From Tupaia tana (Eukaryota; Chordata; Mammalia; Scandentia; Tupaiidae), in NCBI GenBank assembly GCA_026018925.1, contig JAKSZU010000025.1, forward strand, positions 28,380,696 through 28,444,695: a DNA stretch of 64,000 nucleotides, in the 5' to 3' direction. The translations under genes and the position numbers were made by a program. Positions 42,268 to 54,403 of the stretch are shown piece by piece (the first letter of the stretch is position 1; every line of letters starts with the position of its first letter). The notes beneath the pieces were generated by a model, which had not been told where the DNA came from, made no database searches, and saw only the letters and a program-made list of their open reading frames with translations.

Positions 42268-42495
42268 AGGGGCCAGGAGCTGGCACAGCGGTTACATCAC
42301 TGAACTCCCACATGGCTGACTGAGGTTACACCCAATAGCTTGAAAATTACGCCAGGTGCATGTGTACATGCCCAAGATCCCAGGAAGAGAATGGAGAAGG
42401 GATTATGGCATGGCCATCCCCCCGGGGGGCGGTTATTTAACAGTGGTCTCTGTCTCTCTCTGTAGAGCATACGGGTCCTAAGGCAAGAAAAAAAA
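42268..42495 (+). mobile_element. SINE family A
   Basis: 'ggggccaggagctggcacag', 'actgaactcccacatggc', 'aattacgccaggtgcatgtg', 'gagaatggagaagggatta', hairpin 'catccccccggggggcgg' and A-run. Confidence 0.9.
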
Positions 42496-42764
42496 AAGCC
42501 AAAATTCCCCAAATTTCATGATAAACTCTCCATGCCAAAATGAACATGTGATGTATGTTCCATACGCGTTCAGTCTCTGCACATGGGTCAAGCGCCTCAT
42601 GAGTTCACCCAGTGACATCTTCCCGGTAGACACGGCAGACCTCCTTCTCCTCTCCAGAGTGCACGCTGTTCCCGAAGGCTGTTTCCCATCTGCAGGTTGC
42701 TTCTTTGGAAGTAAAGTTTCTCTGCCTCCATCCTGGATCTCGTGGTCTTTTCTTAACACTAGGA

Positions 42765-43040
42765 CATATATTCCCATCAGAAGTGAGCTCCAGTTCCTCC
42801 ACACCCTTACCAGCACTTGTCGAGTTTTAATTTTAGTCTTTCCAGGAGGCACGTGGGGTACCTCACTGCAGCTGAATTTACATTTCGTGATAACTAATGA
42901 CTGTTAGCATCTTTTCGCTGTTTATTGGCCAGACCTATCTTCTTTGTAAGGTATCCGTTTAAGTATTTGTCTACTTATTAATTGGGTAATTTGTCTTCTC
43001 CTTTGAATTGTAAGAGTCCCTCACAGATTCTCAGCACAAA

Positions 43041-43071
<31 letters not shown>

Positions 43072-43370
43072 GAGAGGTTTTTTTGCTATAGGGCGCATGC
43101 GCTCACCAGACAGACAGAGAGAGACATAGAGACAGAAAGCGAGAAATCACCCCCCAGGGGGAATGGTCACGCCGCAATCCCTTCTCCTCCATTCTCCTCT
43201 CGGGATCTTGGGCACACACGCACACGTGCCTGGTGTGAGTTTTAAGCCACCGGGTCCGGCACTCAAACCGCGGTCGACTACGTGGGAGTCCAGCGACATA
43301 GCCATTACGCTAACTGCTGGTTCCCCACAAACTCTTTACCAGTCTGTGTACTGGAGTATTTTCTCCCAGA
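42765..43370 (-). mobile_element. LINE-1 fragment, antisense, interrupted by a SINE
   Basis: 42,765-43,045 ('cctccacacccttaccagc', 'ctgaatttacatttcgtg', 'ttatttgtct'-type text) continues after the SINE as 'actctttaccagtctgtgtac' and 'ggagtattttctcccag' (43,326-43,370). It is the antisense of the L1 ORF2/3' UTR boundary. Confidence 0.8.
43046..43325 (-). mobile_element. SINE family A, full length, with target-site duplication
   Basis: Long T-run, 'ttgctatagggcgcatgcgc', 'gaaatcaccccccaggggg', 'caatcccttctcctccattc', 'ccgcggtcgactacgtgg', 'cgacatagccattacgcta'. Flanked by CACAAACTCTT (43,035-43,045 and 43,326-43,336). Clearly later than the L1 it splits. Confidence 0.96.
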
Positions 43371-43375
43371 CGACG

Positions 43376-43734
43376 CACCATGGACTGAATTGTGTCCCCC
43401 AGAAATTCACAGATTGAATTCCTACCTCCACAGTGATAGTATTTGGAGAGCCTTTGGGGGATAATAAGGCTTAGATGTGGCCAGGAGGTGGGGTCTTTAT
43501 GGGGTCAGTGCCACTGAGAAGGGCACGAGCCATGGAGCTGTCTCTGCCCCGTGAGGAGCCAGAGAATAAGGTAGCAGTTTCTGACAGCCAGGAACAGGGC
43601 CGCGTCTGCTACCAGCGACTCTGGCACCAGATCACCAGATGGGATTTCCAGTCTCCAGACCTGTGAGAAGCAAGTTGTGTAAGACATCCAGGCGAAGGTT
43701 TCTTGTCACGGCAGCTGGAGCGGACTAAGGTAGC
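43376..43734 (+). mobile_element. ERVL-MaLR solo LTR (MST/MLT1-like)
   Basis: Starts 'atggactgaattgtgtccc', then 'acagtgatagtatttgg', 'aggaggtggggtctttatgg', 'ctctgccccgtgaggagcc', 'ccagtctccagacctgtgag', 'tgtcacggcagctggag' and ends 'cggactaaggta'. This is the order of a MaLR LTR of the MST/MLT1 group, about 360 bp. No internal region flanks it, so it is a solo LTR without coding content. Confidence 0.9.
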
Positions 43735-45552
43735 ATGGCTTCCATTTCAAAGTTTAAAGCAGCCATGTGCTGGCAGTGCTGCGTGGGCAGTCACACGGCC
43801 AAGGTGCCGGGGTGTCGGGGAGGTCCCGTGACTCAGCTGTCACGAGTAACTCCGGGCTCTCCATCTCTCAGTGAAGTGGGTCTTCCGCTCGTTAGCAGTG
43901 GGGACAGGCAGAGACGTGGACATGCCGTCTCCCACGGCCCTTCCCAGCCTTCCTGGCCTAGGCTGGGAAACGTGTTGTCCCACAACTCTCTGGTCCCTGA
44001 AAAGCAGAAATCATTTCATCCTCTTGGAATGAAATACCGTCATGTACCTCTGAAATCCTGTCACGGGGACACGTGAAGGCGAACCCGCACAGGCCGTCTC
44101 TCACCAGCGCATCCAAGCACGGAAATGCAGGCCCGAGTGTCTGCAATTCCCCTCCAAGGAAAACGTGCTGACACGTCCCCATCACCCCCACCACCTGTTT
44201 CTAGCCATAAGTCCCCGTCAGGTCACCATGGTCATGGTCACGAGGGCGCTGCATGGTGACCTCAGCAGCATCCATGACGGCGAGGCTCTACCTCGTGACT
44301 GGGGTGGACTGACTCCCTCCGGGCCCCCCAAGCGCCTACTCGCCTCTGTCCTCACACACCTGCAGGCTGCCAGTGCGCCGGCGGGTCCCAGCGGGGCCAA
44401 CAGCAGAGCCGCCCTCTGCCCTGGCTGCCCCCTCCTTTCCCTGGAAAGTGTGCGTTTGCGATGATGTCAGAGACAAAACGATTGCTGGCTCTCGTGTGCT
44501 AGTGGGGACTCAGTTATTCTCAGTGAGCCATTGACATTTTCTATGACGTTCCGAGCTTAAGCTCCGGGTGTTAATTAAATCAGTAGGAATAGTAATAATG
44601 ACGTCAAACGGCAGCCAAGTCCACTACTTGGTGTGGCCACTCCACAGCTGGCCGTCAGAGGTAGGCAGACGGTCCCTCCAGCCCACCTGTGAGGGTGCCC
44701 CCTGCTCAGGAAGCCCTCCTGCCTGCACGTGCTCTGGTCTGACAGGGCTCCATGTCCATGCCAATCGCATGGCTCCCTCAGCCACTGTGACGGCGTCCAC
44801 TTGTCTGTCCCCACACACGCACCAGCCAGCTAAGCCGCGGAAACCAGAATCCCAAAGGCCAGCCCTGGTAGAGGGATTAGTCATTATTTGCAGCTCTGAG
44901 GACTCAGTTTGGTTCTCCCCTTGCTGTTGACACAACACTGGCCCCCACACTCCCACCTCCTAACGTGCTCGCCAGAAGTGAGAGCCACTTGCAGTAAGGG
45001 ACACAGAGGAGTTATTGTGTTTCAAAATTGAAAATCGGGAACTTTTTGGTTCTGCCTTGGAAGTTCAGCCGAGGCTGCAGGGAGCTGTGGCGGAGGTTCT
45101 AGGACAGGGACCACCTGCTCTCGGTCAGGGAGGGTGGCGGGCAGGTCTGTCCCCAAGATCTCCCCTGGACACTCATGGGTGCCTGAGGGAAGGCGGGCTA
45201 AGCAGACCTACGGGCGGAGGTCGGCCGGGACCCCGTCTCTGCTGCAGGAAGAGATCGTGCAGCAGCCTCAGGGCCACGGCTGCACAGGGCCTCCTCAATG
45301 AAAACAGCCAGGCTTCTCTCTCCTTTTAACGTCACACTCCAAATGCCCAAGAAACGCCGCGATGGTCTCTGAACTTCACTGCACCTTGGGCGTGAGGTAG
45401 TGAAAGCAACTCGGAGCTCTTGGCAGAGAAACAAGCTCCGTCACGTCCTAGGGACTTTGCTCGGTCCTTCCTGCAGCCTGGGAGCTGTCTCCCAAACGTT
45501 CATCACCTGCCTGAGCACCCACTATTAAACTACATCGCGCTTCTGTTTCAGC
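43735..45552. other. Single-copy, moderately GC-rich sequence; no gene
   Basis: Frames up to 120 codons on both strands without domains. No secure repeat. Confidence 0.4.
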
Positions 45553-45760
45553 CTTTTTCTTCATTGCCAGAGAAAGATGGGGGGAAGAGAGAGCACCCCC
45601 AATGGGGTAGTCCCTGCTCTTCCATCTCAGCCTCCTGTTAGGGTGTTGAGCACACATGCACATACACGCGACATGCCTTGCAAACCACCAGGGGCAGGAT
45701 TTGAACCATGGTGGCCATGTAGCCCCCTTAACTGCTAGTCTACCAAGCCAATTCCTGCCT
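45553..45760 (-). mobile_element. SINE family A, minus strand, diverged
   Basis: 'ttcattgccagagaaagatgg', 'gagagcacccccaatgggg', 'caaaccaccaggggcagg' (complement of head end), 'gatttgaaccatggtggcc' (complement of B box) and 'cttaactgctagtctacc'. Confidence 0.8.
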
Positions 45761-45763
45761 GAT

Positions 45764-46010
45764 TGTTTTTTTTCTTTCTTTTTAAATTGCCATAGGGCAT
45801 GTGCCCTCACCAGAGGGAGAGAGATGGAAGGAGGGAGAGAAAGAAAGCACCCCCGGTGGGATGTGGTCATGCCACAACCCCTTCTCCATGTCTCTATCCT
45901 GCCAAGGTTGGGGCACACAGCACACACGCCCAGCGTGCTTGTCAAGCCCCCCAACCGGAATTCCAACTGTACAGTTGGCCAAGGGGGGGGTCTAGCTAGG
46001 CCATGTGGAG
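45764..46010 (-). mobile_element. SINE family A, minus strand
   Basis: T-rich start, 'attgccatagggcatgtgcc', 'gaaagcacccccggtggg', 'acaaccccttctccatgtc', 'cagcgtgcttgtcaagcc'. It sits directly beside the previous SINE in the same orientation, giving a tandem pair. Confidence 0.85.
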
Positions 46011-46134
46011 GGCCCCCCGGACAACTGCTGTTGGAGCACTTAGCACTGGGCAGCGTTTTCCTTTCCCATCTGTCTACTGCTCCAGGATGAAAGTGACGTG
46101 TTAAAAAAAGAAGAAGAATGAAAACAGGAATTGG

Positions 46135-46230
46135 CTTCTAGCATCTTGTTTTCTTCTGTATTCCCAGTGCCTGGAAGAATGCTAAAAATGAAGAAGGTTT
46201 CAATAATGCTTGTTGAATTAATAAATTCAT
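46135..46230 (-). mobile_element. LINE-2 fragment, antisense
   Basis: 'ctgtattcccagtgcctgg', 'aatgcttgttgaattaataaa' is the antisense of the L2 3' terminus. Confidence 0.75.
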
Positions 46231-47094
46231 GTTTCTTCTTTTTTGAAAAGGGAAATGAAAATATCTGTAGTCTGGAACGTAGATTTTCATCATCACTTCC
46301 AAACTGGTTTCAGAACCACGTTGGAGCCAAAAATTAGTATTTGTGATGTATTAATTTCTGAATTATGTGTTCTCATTTTCCCACAGATTATATCCCTATT
46401 AAATTTCCAAACAACTGAATCATGCCTTCATATAATAATTTAAATTATTGATAACTTCACTGATTCCTTAAAGAAGTGAAGAATGTATGTGTGTGTGTAT
46501 ACCCTTTTTAAAAAATATATAGAATTAATGATTTTAAGCCTTTGGAACAGAACTTTTATAATTTAGGCAGGTTTTTCAGAAGAATTCAATCAATAGCAGC
46601 ATTTCAGCACATATGGACCAAAAAAAATTATATTTCCCAAATAGGTGAATGCCTCAATGAGTATATGGTGCAATGTATTATCAACCTAGAGCTGACGATT
46701 CTCAGAAATCCATGAATCACATGAATTTATGCAACTGTTTTCCTATCATTCACTAGTTTCCATAGTAACTCTGGCATTAGCTTGTGTATATGCTACCTTG
46801 AAGACACAAAGCATCATTCTTTCTGGTCTATTTAAAGTGAAGTATTGCACTATTTCTCAATGCTACATCCTGTCTGTTAGGAAGAAAAGCGTATTGCCAT
46901 TCTACCCCGTGCCATTGTGTTAGTTTCACACAGCTGGAGTTGATGTGGTTTTGAGTTCCTTCTCTGTAAAGTTTTCAAGTCACTAAAAGAAAACGGGTAA
47001 GATAATAATAAAAAGACACATTTCTTTCCGATGGGAAAGATTATTTAATATAGGTGGGAGACGTGATCAAGAATAGGAGAGACACATTTGAAAA
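46231..47094. other. Single-copy AT-rich sequence
   Basis: No repeat or gene recognised apart from a short (TG)n at 46,485-46,498. Confidence 0.4.
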
Positions 47095-47495
47095 GTGTGC
47101 TCTGAAGATTATAATGGTGGACGAATATGGACAATTTACTGCTATGCAAAGCACGCCAGACTATGAAAGAGAGGCACTGTACGTCCCCACTCGGTATATA
47201 CCGAATGTCTGCACTCCATGGCAGAAACTGAAAGATTGGAAGGTAGAAAAACATGGAAGGCAACTGTGGATGCCAGAGACAGTGTGGGGGGTGGGTGAGA
47301 AAAGGGGAAGTGTGAGAGGGAGGGGATCAAGGGGAAAAAGAAAGAAGAAAGCATTTAAGGGACACAAAATGGAAGATTGTTGATGATAACATGTATGGTA
47401 ATATCTTTGAACTAATATACAGTATATTGATGATGGGAAAATTCATTTGGTATGCTATAAGGATAAAAAAATAAAATAAAATAAATAATAAAAAG
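47095..47495 (+). mobile_element. LINE-1 3' end, sense
   Basis: 'ccagactatgaaagagaggc', 'cgtccccactcggtatatac', 'cgaatgtctgcactcc', a G-rich tract and 'gggaaaattcatttggtatg' with an (AAAAT)n tail. It is co-linear with 35,300-35,660, so both derive from one L1 subfamily. Confidence 0.9.
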
Positions 47496-48282
47496 AGATT
47501 TTAATGGAGTGAAAATATGAGTATGCATTGTGAGAACTCAAGCCCGATCGCTTCCAGAACAAGGTGGTTTCTGGGGTCCAAATAACACTCTTTCTGATCT
47601 AGGGGGTTAAAGGCAGCTGTGATCAGCTCATGAAACTCATGGAGTAGTACCTGGAGGGTGTGTGCACTTTTCTGAATCTAAATTATTTAAATTTTAAAGA
47701 AGAAAAAGATATATTTATATACACACAACCACTCCCCACTTGGCAACCTCCCTGTCCAGTGACCACTTGGACTTACTACCAGGTCTCCAGCATGGGACCC
47801 CCGCTCTGTCTCCCCTCCACCCAGCAGTACAGCTGTGCTTGCGACACAAGGCGTTCGCAGTCACACAAGACTGTGTACTTTGCGTGCAAACTTCTGCTCT
47901 GTTGGGTATCCGTAGTAGTGTTCGGAATAAACAGAAACAAGCACACCAGGTTTACACTACACCGGTTTATACAGTGGTGTCACTTTCTGGAGTTATCTAA
48001 TGCATGACTTTTGTGTGGACAGAATTGTGCTACTCCCATGTGGCGTGAAGTATGCGGTCTGTGCTCCCCTGCCCCAGCACAGACTGGAAGACAGCTGGGC
48101 ACAGGGTTTATTAGGAGGAAAAAAAAAACAGAGATAATCCCAGAAACAGACCAGGCTAGCGTCAAAGGAGGTACTGGCACTGTGTCCTGTGTCCTGCCTC
48201 CTTCCCAGGTCCCTTTTATCCTGTTTCTGAGACCCTATGTTTAGTCAAATATGTGTCCCAAGGCGTCCTGCAGCCCGCTGCT
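47496..48282. other. Single-copy sequence
   Basis: Frames up to 115 codons, no domain. Nothing recognised. Confidence 0.4.
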
Positions 48283-48515
48283 GTTTTTAGATTTTTGTAC
48301 ATGGGGCACATGTGCTCACTGGATGGAAACGGAGAGAGGACAAGTGAGAAATGACCCCCGTGGGGACGGCCACACCGCAGTCACTCCCTGCACTATCCCC
48401 TCAGGATGCAGGGCGTGCTCGCTCACATGCCCGGTGTGTTTTCCACACCGCCAGGTCTGGGACTTGAACCGCAGTCAGCCATGGGGGATCCAGCCGCCTT
48501 GGCTGTGCTTCCTTC
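48283..48515 (-). mobile_element. SINE family A, minus strand
   Basis: 'ggggcacatgtgctcactgg', 'gagaaatgacccccgtgggg', 'tcacatgcccggtgtgtttt', 'ctgggacttgaaccgcagtc' (complement of B box) and 'agccatgggggatccagcc'. Confidence 0.88.
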
Positions 48516-48534
48516 TCACTCTTAGTTGTCTTAG

Positions 48535-48960
48535 TTGTCGAATCATTTATTCGTACTTAATGCCTTTCCGGTCACTAGGTATTTGTTCTGTAGTTGAGCT
48601 CTCACCCCCTCCTCTATGCGTTCATCTCCACTTACCCTTTTCTGTTCACCATTGGTTTATTTTGTCTCCCTTTGTCATCTTTCTGGCCAAGTTTATCATG
48701 CGTTTTTATTGCTCTAAGTATTTAAAAGAATTGATTTTCTTCTGGGCATGGTTTATCCCAGGGATTTTGATACACGGTATTTCCACTAACTTTTTAAAAG
48801 AAATTCTGCATTTTCTGCTCAATTTTCCTTTTCCTCAAGAATCCTTTAATAAAGCTTTTGAAGAATGTTTTCAAAGTGGAAAAACTTTTTTATTTTGTGA
48901 TTGTGACGTTAATCTCTAGTTTCACTGTATCGTAGTGTCCACACGAACAATTTAGGCATA
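48535..48960 (-). mobile_element. LINE-1-like fragment, antisense
   Basis: 'cttttgaagaatgttttcaaag' type text with 'ttgtgattgtgacgttaatc' and 'tctagtttcactgtatcgtag' resembles the antisense of L1 ORF2 middle region. Weak at the 5' side. Confidence 0.45.
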
Positions 48961-49530
48961 ACGAGACATTTTTCCTCTTCTCAGTGGTGAGAATCCTCCT
49001 GAAACTCAAGTGCCCAGATTCCAGCCCAAACCAACCTTTGTGACAGGACTTTGAATGGGCGGCAGCCTCAGGCTCTTTGTGCTTGTTTCTGCAGCACATG
49101 TTTGCGTTGTCAGAACACACGAAGCCGCGTGCCACACTGGCCCCACAGTAGCTGCGATGTTCGTAACTGGTCAACCGTGCTGATGCTCACTGGCGACTGT
49201 GCCGAAGTTGTCTCTATCATCTCGTGTGCTGGAGCTCACCCTGTAGCAGACTCTTCACAGGAACACGTAACCATCATCCTCGACTCTCATATGCTCAAAC
49301 TGCACGCTCGAGAGCTGGACTGAGCAGAGTCCTTGACTCACGCCTTTTTCCTTGAGTAACGCCTAGGTTCCACAGTCCAGAGTAAGTTTCAGAGGCGTCA
49401 TCCTAAGAGAAAAAGAGAGCTGACTGAAAGGAAGAGCACCAGGGCTGTGAAGCTGGCTGTGCCGCAGTCGGCCCACCAGGAGGGAGGGCATTGCTTCAAT
49501 AGGGTAACCCAGCGCTCTGGGGAGATGAGA

Positions 49531-49620
49531 TGGTAAGTGTGGCTGACACGCAGGGGGACACGGTAAGTGTGGCTGACACGCGAGGGAACATGGTATGTGT
49601 GGCTGACACAGGGGAGTGGT
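49531..49620 (+). repeat. 30-bp tandem repeat, 3 copies
   Basis: Three consecutive 30-bp units (49,531, 49,561, 49,591), each starting with TGGTAAGTGTGGCTGACACG or a near variant and ending in a G/A-rich stretch. Confidence 0.9.
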
Positions 49621-50157
49621 TAGGCAAGTGGGATAAACACACATGACACATTTGATGCACCTCTGGAGTCGGACCTCCCAGTCCTCACGCAGGGTATCTG
49701 CTGCTTCCTGGGTCAGTGTGACCTTGCAGGAGCAACACCAGGAGTGTGGGCTCTTGCCGAGACCAGTCATGCAGGAGTTGGGCCTTGGTTCCTGTCAGGC
49801 CTGGAGGGGCCAGGTGGCACTCAGAGGCATGCACTGGCGGGCCCTCACCTAGGTGCTGTCCCACTGGCAGCTGAAATTCAACGTCGCAGTGCGGAAGTTT
49901 GAGGGACAGTGGATTTTTTTCTTTGAGGTTACAAAATTTCTTATCTGTGTGTCCAATAGATGCTTTATCTTTCCAACCTACTGTGCCTTATTTTAGCACT
50001 GGCCATGCAACATCCTGGGCCATTTTCCCATGGAATACGATGCACCTTTCAATAAATGAGTTAGTCCATATTTTCTTCTCCCACACTCTAGGAGCATTTT
50101 TATGATTTTATACAATTGTTGCATTACATTGCTTGAGATGTTTTTAATGACAATAAG
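49621..50157. other. Single-copy sequence
   Basis: 49,900-50,120 may be an old L1 piece ('tccaatagatgctttatc') but is not secure. Confidence 0.35.
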
Positions 50158-50355
50158 GTAATGTGCTCACCGGGGAGAGAGAGAGCGAGCGAGAAAACAC
50201 CCCGGTGGGGCACAGGCGAGCAGCAATGCCATCTTCCACTGCCCGTCCTACCAGATCCGGGGCGCTCGCTGCATGGCTCTCAAGCTCCCAGGCCCAGGCT
50301 TGGACTGCAGTTACCGCATGGTGCCTGGCTCCTCTGTGCCAAGGGGCCTGGCTGG
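50158..50355 (-). mobile_element. SINE family A, minus strand, truncated at tail side
   Basis: 'gtgctcaccggggagagaga', 'aaaacaccccggtggggca', 'cttggactgcagttaccgc' and 'atggtgcctggctcctct'. Confidence 0.7.
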
Positions 50356-50581
50356 ACACTCCGATTATTCATAGGGTGGACCTCCGTTGCCTCTTTTCTT
50401 TGGGCGTGGTCTTGCCAGGGTCCAGTCCTCCCGCCTCACCTCCGTACAGCACGCTCGACCACACCCGGCTCTTGGACTTTGCTGGATCCCTGCCTCTCTC
50501 TCTAATCCCTGGACTAATTTATGTTCCATTTGCTTGTTTTTCTCACTTCTTTCTTCTATGCTCCTTACTGCACTGTTTTTT

Positions 50582-50792
50582 TCTTTTAAGTTTTTGCCAT
50601 AAGACTCGTGTGCTCGTCAGAGAGAGAGGGAGAAGGGAAGTGAAAAATCATGCCCACAATTCCTTCTCCTCCGTTCTCTTCTCGAGATTTTTGGCACACA
50701 CACACGCACTCCCAGTGTGAGTTTCAGGACTCGAACCGTGGCTGGCCGTGTGGAAATCCCGCTCCTTAACTGCCACGCTGCCTGCTGGCCCC
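50582..50792 (-). mobile_element. SINE family A, minus strand
   Basis: 'gttttttgccataagactcg'-type start, 'gaagtgaaaaatcatgcccac', 'attccttctcctccgttctc', 'ggactcgaaccgtggctgg' (complement of B box), 'cttaactgccacgctgcctg'. Confidence 0.9.
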
Positions 50793-52987
50793 ACTTACGT
50801 CACTTGCACTGCTGTCACATCTGCTTTCCGTTGTGCTCCTTACAATTTAGTCTTCACTCTTCAATTATTTTTTTTCTTTTTCTTTCTCTCTTTCTTGAAA
50901 TCTACCACTCCCTGCTTCTTTTCCTCCAGCACCACCCCCGACACTGGGACAGCCCAGCACTTTCCTGACTTCTCTTACGCCAACTTCACGGAACGCCTTC
51001 AAAGCTGCAAGTGCTCCATTAACTTCTGAATTCACACTGAAATTTTGGATTACAATTTTCATCTGCTTTATACCCATATTTTCTAATAAGGTTTTTATAA
51101 GGGAGTTTGGATGCTCTTCTGAACACTTTTCTCAAAGTATTGCCTGATTTATTTCTATATTATTCCATTGTTAATTTATATTTAAACAAGTTGAAATTTT
51201 CTGGACCGGCTATTCCCAATGGAGCCAGTGGGTTGTCTCCTAGTTTTTCTTTTTTTGTTTTATTCGAGAGGCTCATCTGGTATTAATAAAGTCGTAGGCT
51301 ATCTATAATGTAATCTACCTCTCCTTAGCCCTTGCTGGTGTAAGTTCAGAAGAGCTTCTACCCCTACTCCGATTTCCCTTTATCCCTTTACTAGCCAATT
51401 CCAAGGGGTATATACCTCCTGCCTTCCAAAGTGTTCACTCCCTTTTTAAAATTTTCTGAGAGACCCAGCGATGGCCTGGCTCTCCTCGGTGCTCTCTGCA
51501 ACCTCTTCACTTGCCTGCCTCAGCAATTACTCCCTGTTCCAGCTCAGACAGGCTACAGCACTGTGCGTTCAGCAAGGGCTCTGTCCACCCTCCAGGGAAA
51601 GCTCTGGTTTCCGGCTCCGAAGATCTGCCACTGCCAGCCCCTTCCTTATACCCTCGTTCCTCACCCCACCCTCGCTTCCAAAGCCCCATCATTTCCTTGA
51701 AACTAATGCTGACTTCTCTGCAAGCTTGTAGCTTGCAGGCGTGTGTCCCTGTTCTCCAGCTTTGCTGAGAATCTCACTTGAGGGCAGCGTTCCTAGTCCC
51801 CTTGGATAAGATTTCCAAGAAAAGAAGTGGGAAGATTCGGACGTAAGAGCTGCCATGCTCCTCTCGTACCCACTTCAGTGGTTCATTTGTTCACGCCGAA
51901 ACGGTGGGGACAGGCACCATCGCGAGCCTACTGGCAGGAAGACGACGGGTCAGAAAGGAAGCCTGTGTCCCGCTTTTACGCTTGTAAAATTTCCAACGAA
52001 TTTTAATGATTTATCTGGGATGTCTTTTGTAGCTAATGTATTTTCTAATGACCTCTGATATGAAGTGTTGACTCCGTAAATATTCTTTATCTGAGCAACG
52101 TAGAGTGGAATCATAATATCATCTTTCATAAGGATAATGCTTGGTACTAAAAGCTCAGCTAACAGTGCAATTCCCCATTTAATTATCTCCTCTGGCATAA
52201 TATAACCACCTACTTTCAATTATCATGCTCATTGTAATTAACTCATAGAGACACTGTGTCTCGGAATATGTGAACAGTACGATTTGAACAAAGGACAGAG
52301 AGCCAGAGTACAACTCGGAATTGCTCTCACTATTCACCGAAGCTTTTTGCTATTACGAAAAGTGCTCCACTTTATTCCGATCCTTGTTCCTGTACCGTGA
52401 AAGAGAATTCCAAGGAAAGCTTTTCAGACAAACGTCCACACATGGCTGGAAAGCTATCGGAGAAGACGGTGCTCCCTGAGTTTTAATTCCAACGTCTCAG
52501 TTATGACCTGTACGACTTCTCAGACTCCGTGTCCTGCAGATGTGTGTATCCCGCATGTGGAGCCCCGTGCCCCCGTGCACACAGTGGTGCCACTTTTCAA
52601 ATCCAGATCAGTACATCCAAAATCCCACCCTGTAAGTCTGGGACCATATTCCTCTGAGGCATCCCCTTGGTCACACCTGCTGTCTCTCTGCCTGCAGCCA
52701 CCGTCGACATTCACCGTCCCTAAAGAAGGTCACCAGCCCAGGCAAAGGGACCTCCTCCCTGCTGCTGACTGTCCGTGTGGTGTAAACGCTACCCAACCAA
52801 GTCCCCACTCGCTGGCTTCACCGCTGCCTCTACAGCAGACCCCAAGAGAGGGCATCAGGAAGGACCCAGCACTGGCGACGTGAGCCCAGACCAGCCCCAA
52901 CCCCAGTCGGGGACAGACACTCCCTTTAAACACACGGCTCTCCTTGTTCTTATTGTCGCCTTAGTGTGGCTAGCTCGTAGTGGGCGC
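50793..52987. other. Single-copy sequence with a candidate conserved non-coding core at 51,985-52,265
   Basis: 2.2 kb without an identifiable repeat. The core is AT-rich with TTTAATTA, GTAATTAA and CTTTATC words and no meaningful frame, the usual look of a developmental enhancer core. 51,380-51,780 is a CT-rich segment. No gene recognised. Confidence 0.4.
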
Positions 52988-53246
52988 TTTTTCTTTAAGA
53001 GAGAGATTTTTGCTACGCAGCATGTGCACTTGCCAGAGAGAGTGAGAGAGAGACAGAGAGACAGAGAGAGGAACCACACCCCAGGGGATGGCCATGCAGC
53101 AATCCCTCCTCTATTCTCTTCTCGGGATTTTAGGCACACAAGCACACACGCCCAGAGTGAGTTCAAGTCACCAGATGCAGGGTTTGAACCACAGTCAACC
53201 CTGTGAGAGTCCAGCGCCTTAACCGCTAGGCCGTCTGCTGGTCCCC
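52988..53246 (-). mobile_element. SINE family A, minus strand
   Basis: 'gagagagatttttgctacgc', 'gaaccacaccccaggggatg', 'gcaatccctcctctattctc', 'tttgaaccacagtcaaccctg', 'ccttaaccgctaggccgtctg'. A short flank match (AGTGGGC / AGTGGGC near 52,979 and 53,249) may be its duplication. Confidence 0.9.
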
Positions 53247-53967
53247 AGAGTGGGCATGTAACAGCTGCTGGTTGGGGAGAGCTGGATGGGCAGGTGGCTC
53301 GAGAGCAGCTCCCCCTGGAGTTGTGAAAGGTGAATGAAGAAAGGCAAGCAAAGTGCCTGTGACCCTTAAAAGTCTCGATTCCCTAGTGACAAACATGAAG
53401 TGAAATAAAACCTTTAACACATTTCAAAACCTGCTTTAAAAGACAACAAGCATCCACTTTTGAACTCTAAGACTTAATCCCTTCGCGTCTGGAGACAGGG
53501 ATGTGAATGAAATGGGCAATTAAACTGTCTTTCACCACCAGCACCCTTGAAGCCTCGCCGCCCAGTGCGTGAATGCTGCTCGGACGCACAGCCCAGACCT
53601 CGCTGGCTCTGCTCGAGCTGCAGTCCTTTGGCCGAGGCGTGGTTCTGTGTTCCAGCCCGAGAGAGCCGGACAGGAGGCAGAGTGGCAGAATGTCGCCACA
53701 GCGGAGAGGGTAGCAGAACCCTCAGGAAAGCTACCCTTCCCCTTCTTATCTGCTGGACAACGTCCAGAATGCTGGTCACTCATGCACCTTGCCATAGCAA
53801 TAATTCTGAGTTTCATCCCTATTTCCATAGAAGTATTTATACCCCTTGAAAACAATTTCTTAATAAGCAATTTGCTTCTCCTTATTATCATTGATGTATT
53901 CTGAACGCAACTAGTGTGAATAATTTTATGACTAAGTTTTCAAACGTACACCACTTTATTCGGGCTT
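53247..53967. other. Single-copy sequence
   Basis: Nothing recognised; frames of 100-119 codons on both strands without domains. Confidence 0.4.
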
Positions 53968-53980
53968 TATTCATATTCTT

Positions 53981-54239
53981 TTTTTTTTTTAAGAGGTTTT
54001 CGCTATAGGGTGCGTGCGCTCCCCAGACAGACAGAGACAGACAGAGAGACAGAAAGCAGGAAATCACCCCCAGGGGGGATGGCCACGCCACAATCCCTTC
54101 TCCTCCATTCTCCTCTCGGGATCTTGGGCATGCATGCACACGCGCCCGGCGTGAGTTTAAGCCACCAGGTCTGGGACTCGAACCGCGGTCGACTATGTGG
54201 GAGTCCAGTGACATAGCCATTACGCCAACTGCTGGTCCC
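53981..54239 (-). mobile_element. SINE family A, full length, with target-site duplication
   Basis: 'ttcgctatagggtgcgtgcg', 'gaaatcacccccagggggg', 'caatcccttctcctccattc', 'actcgaaccgcggtcgacta', 'cgccaactgctggtccc'. Flanked by TATTCATATTCTT (53,968-53,980 and 54,240-54,252). Confidence 0.96.
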
Positions 54240-54403
54240 TATTCATATTCTTCACAGTCTCTTCAGACCTATAACTGTGATGACACCTTGCAGACGTGAA
54301 ACACACCTAGGCACCACCGGGGAAGAAAGCCGTTGCCTATTCCTGAATGAGTGATGGAGCCTGTGACTGTTCTCTCCCGAGGGGAATTCAGAAATCACTT
54401 TCT

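Noticed and set aside
43376..43734. Possible retroviral gene near the MaLR LTR
   Set aside because: Only a solo LTR is present; no gag, pol or env-like sequence on either side.
48251..48919. 222-codon plus-strand frame
   Set aside because: Its first third is an antisense SINE and its last part resembles antisense L1, so it is a composite of repeats.
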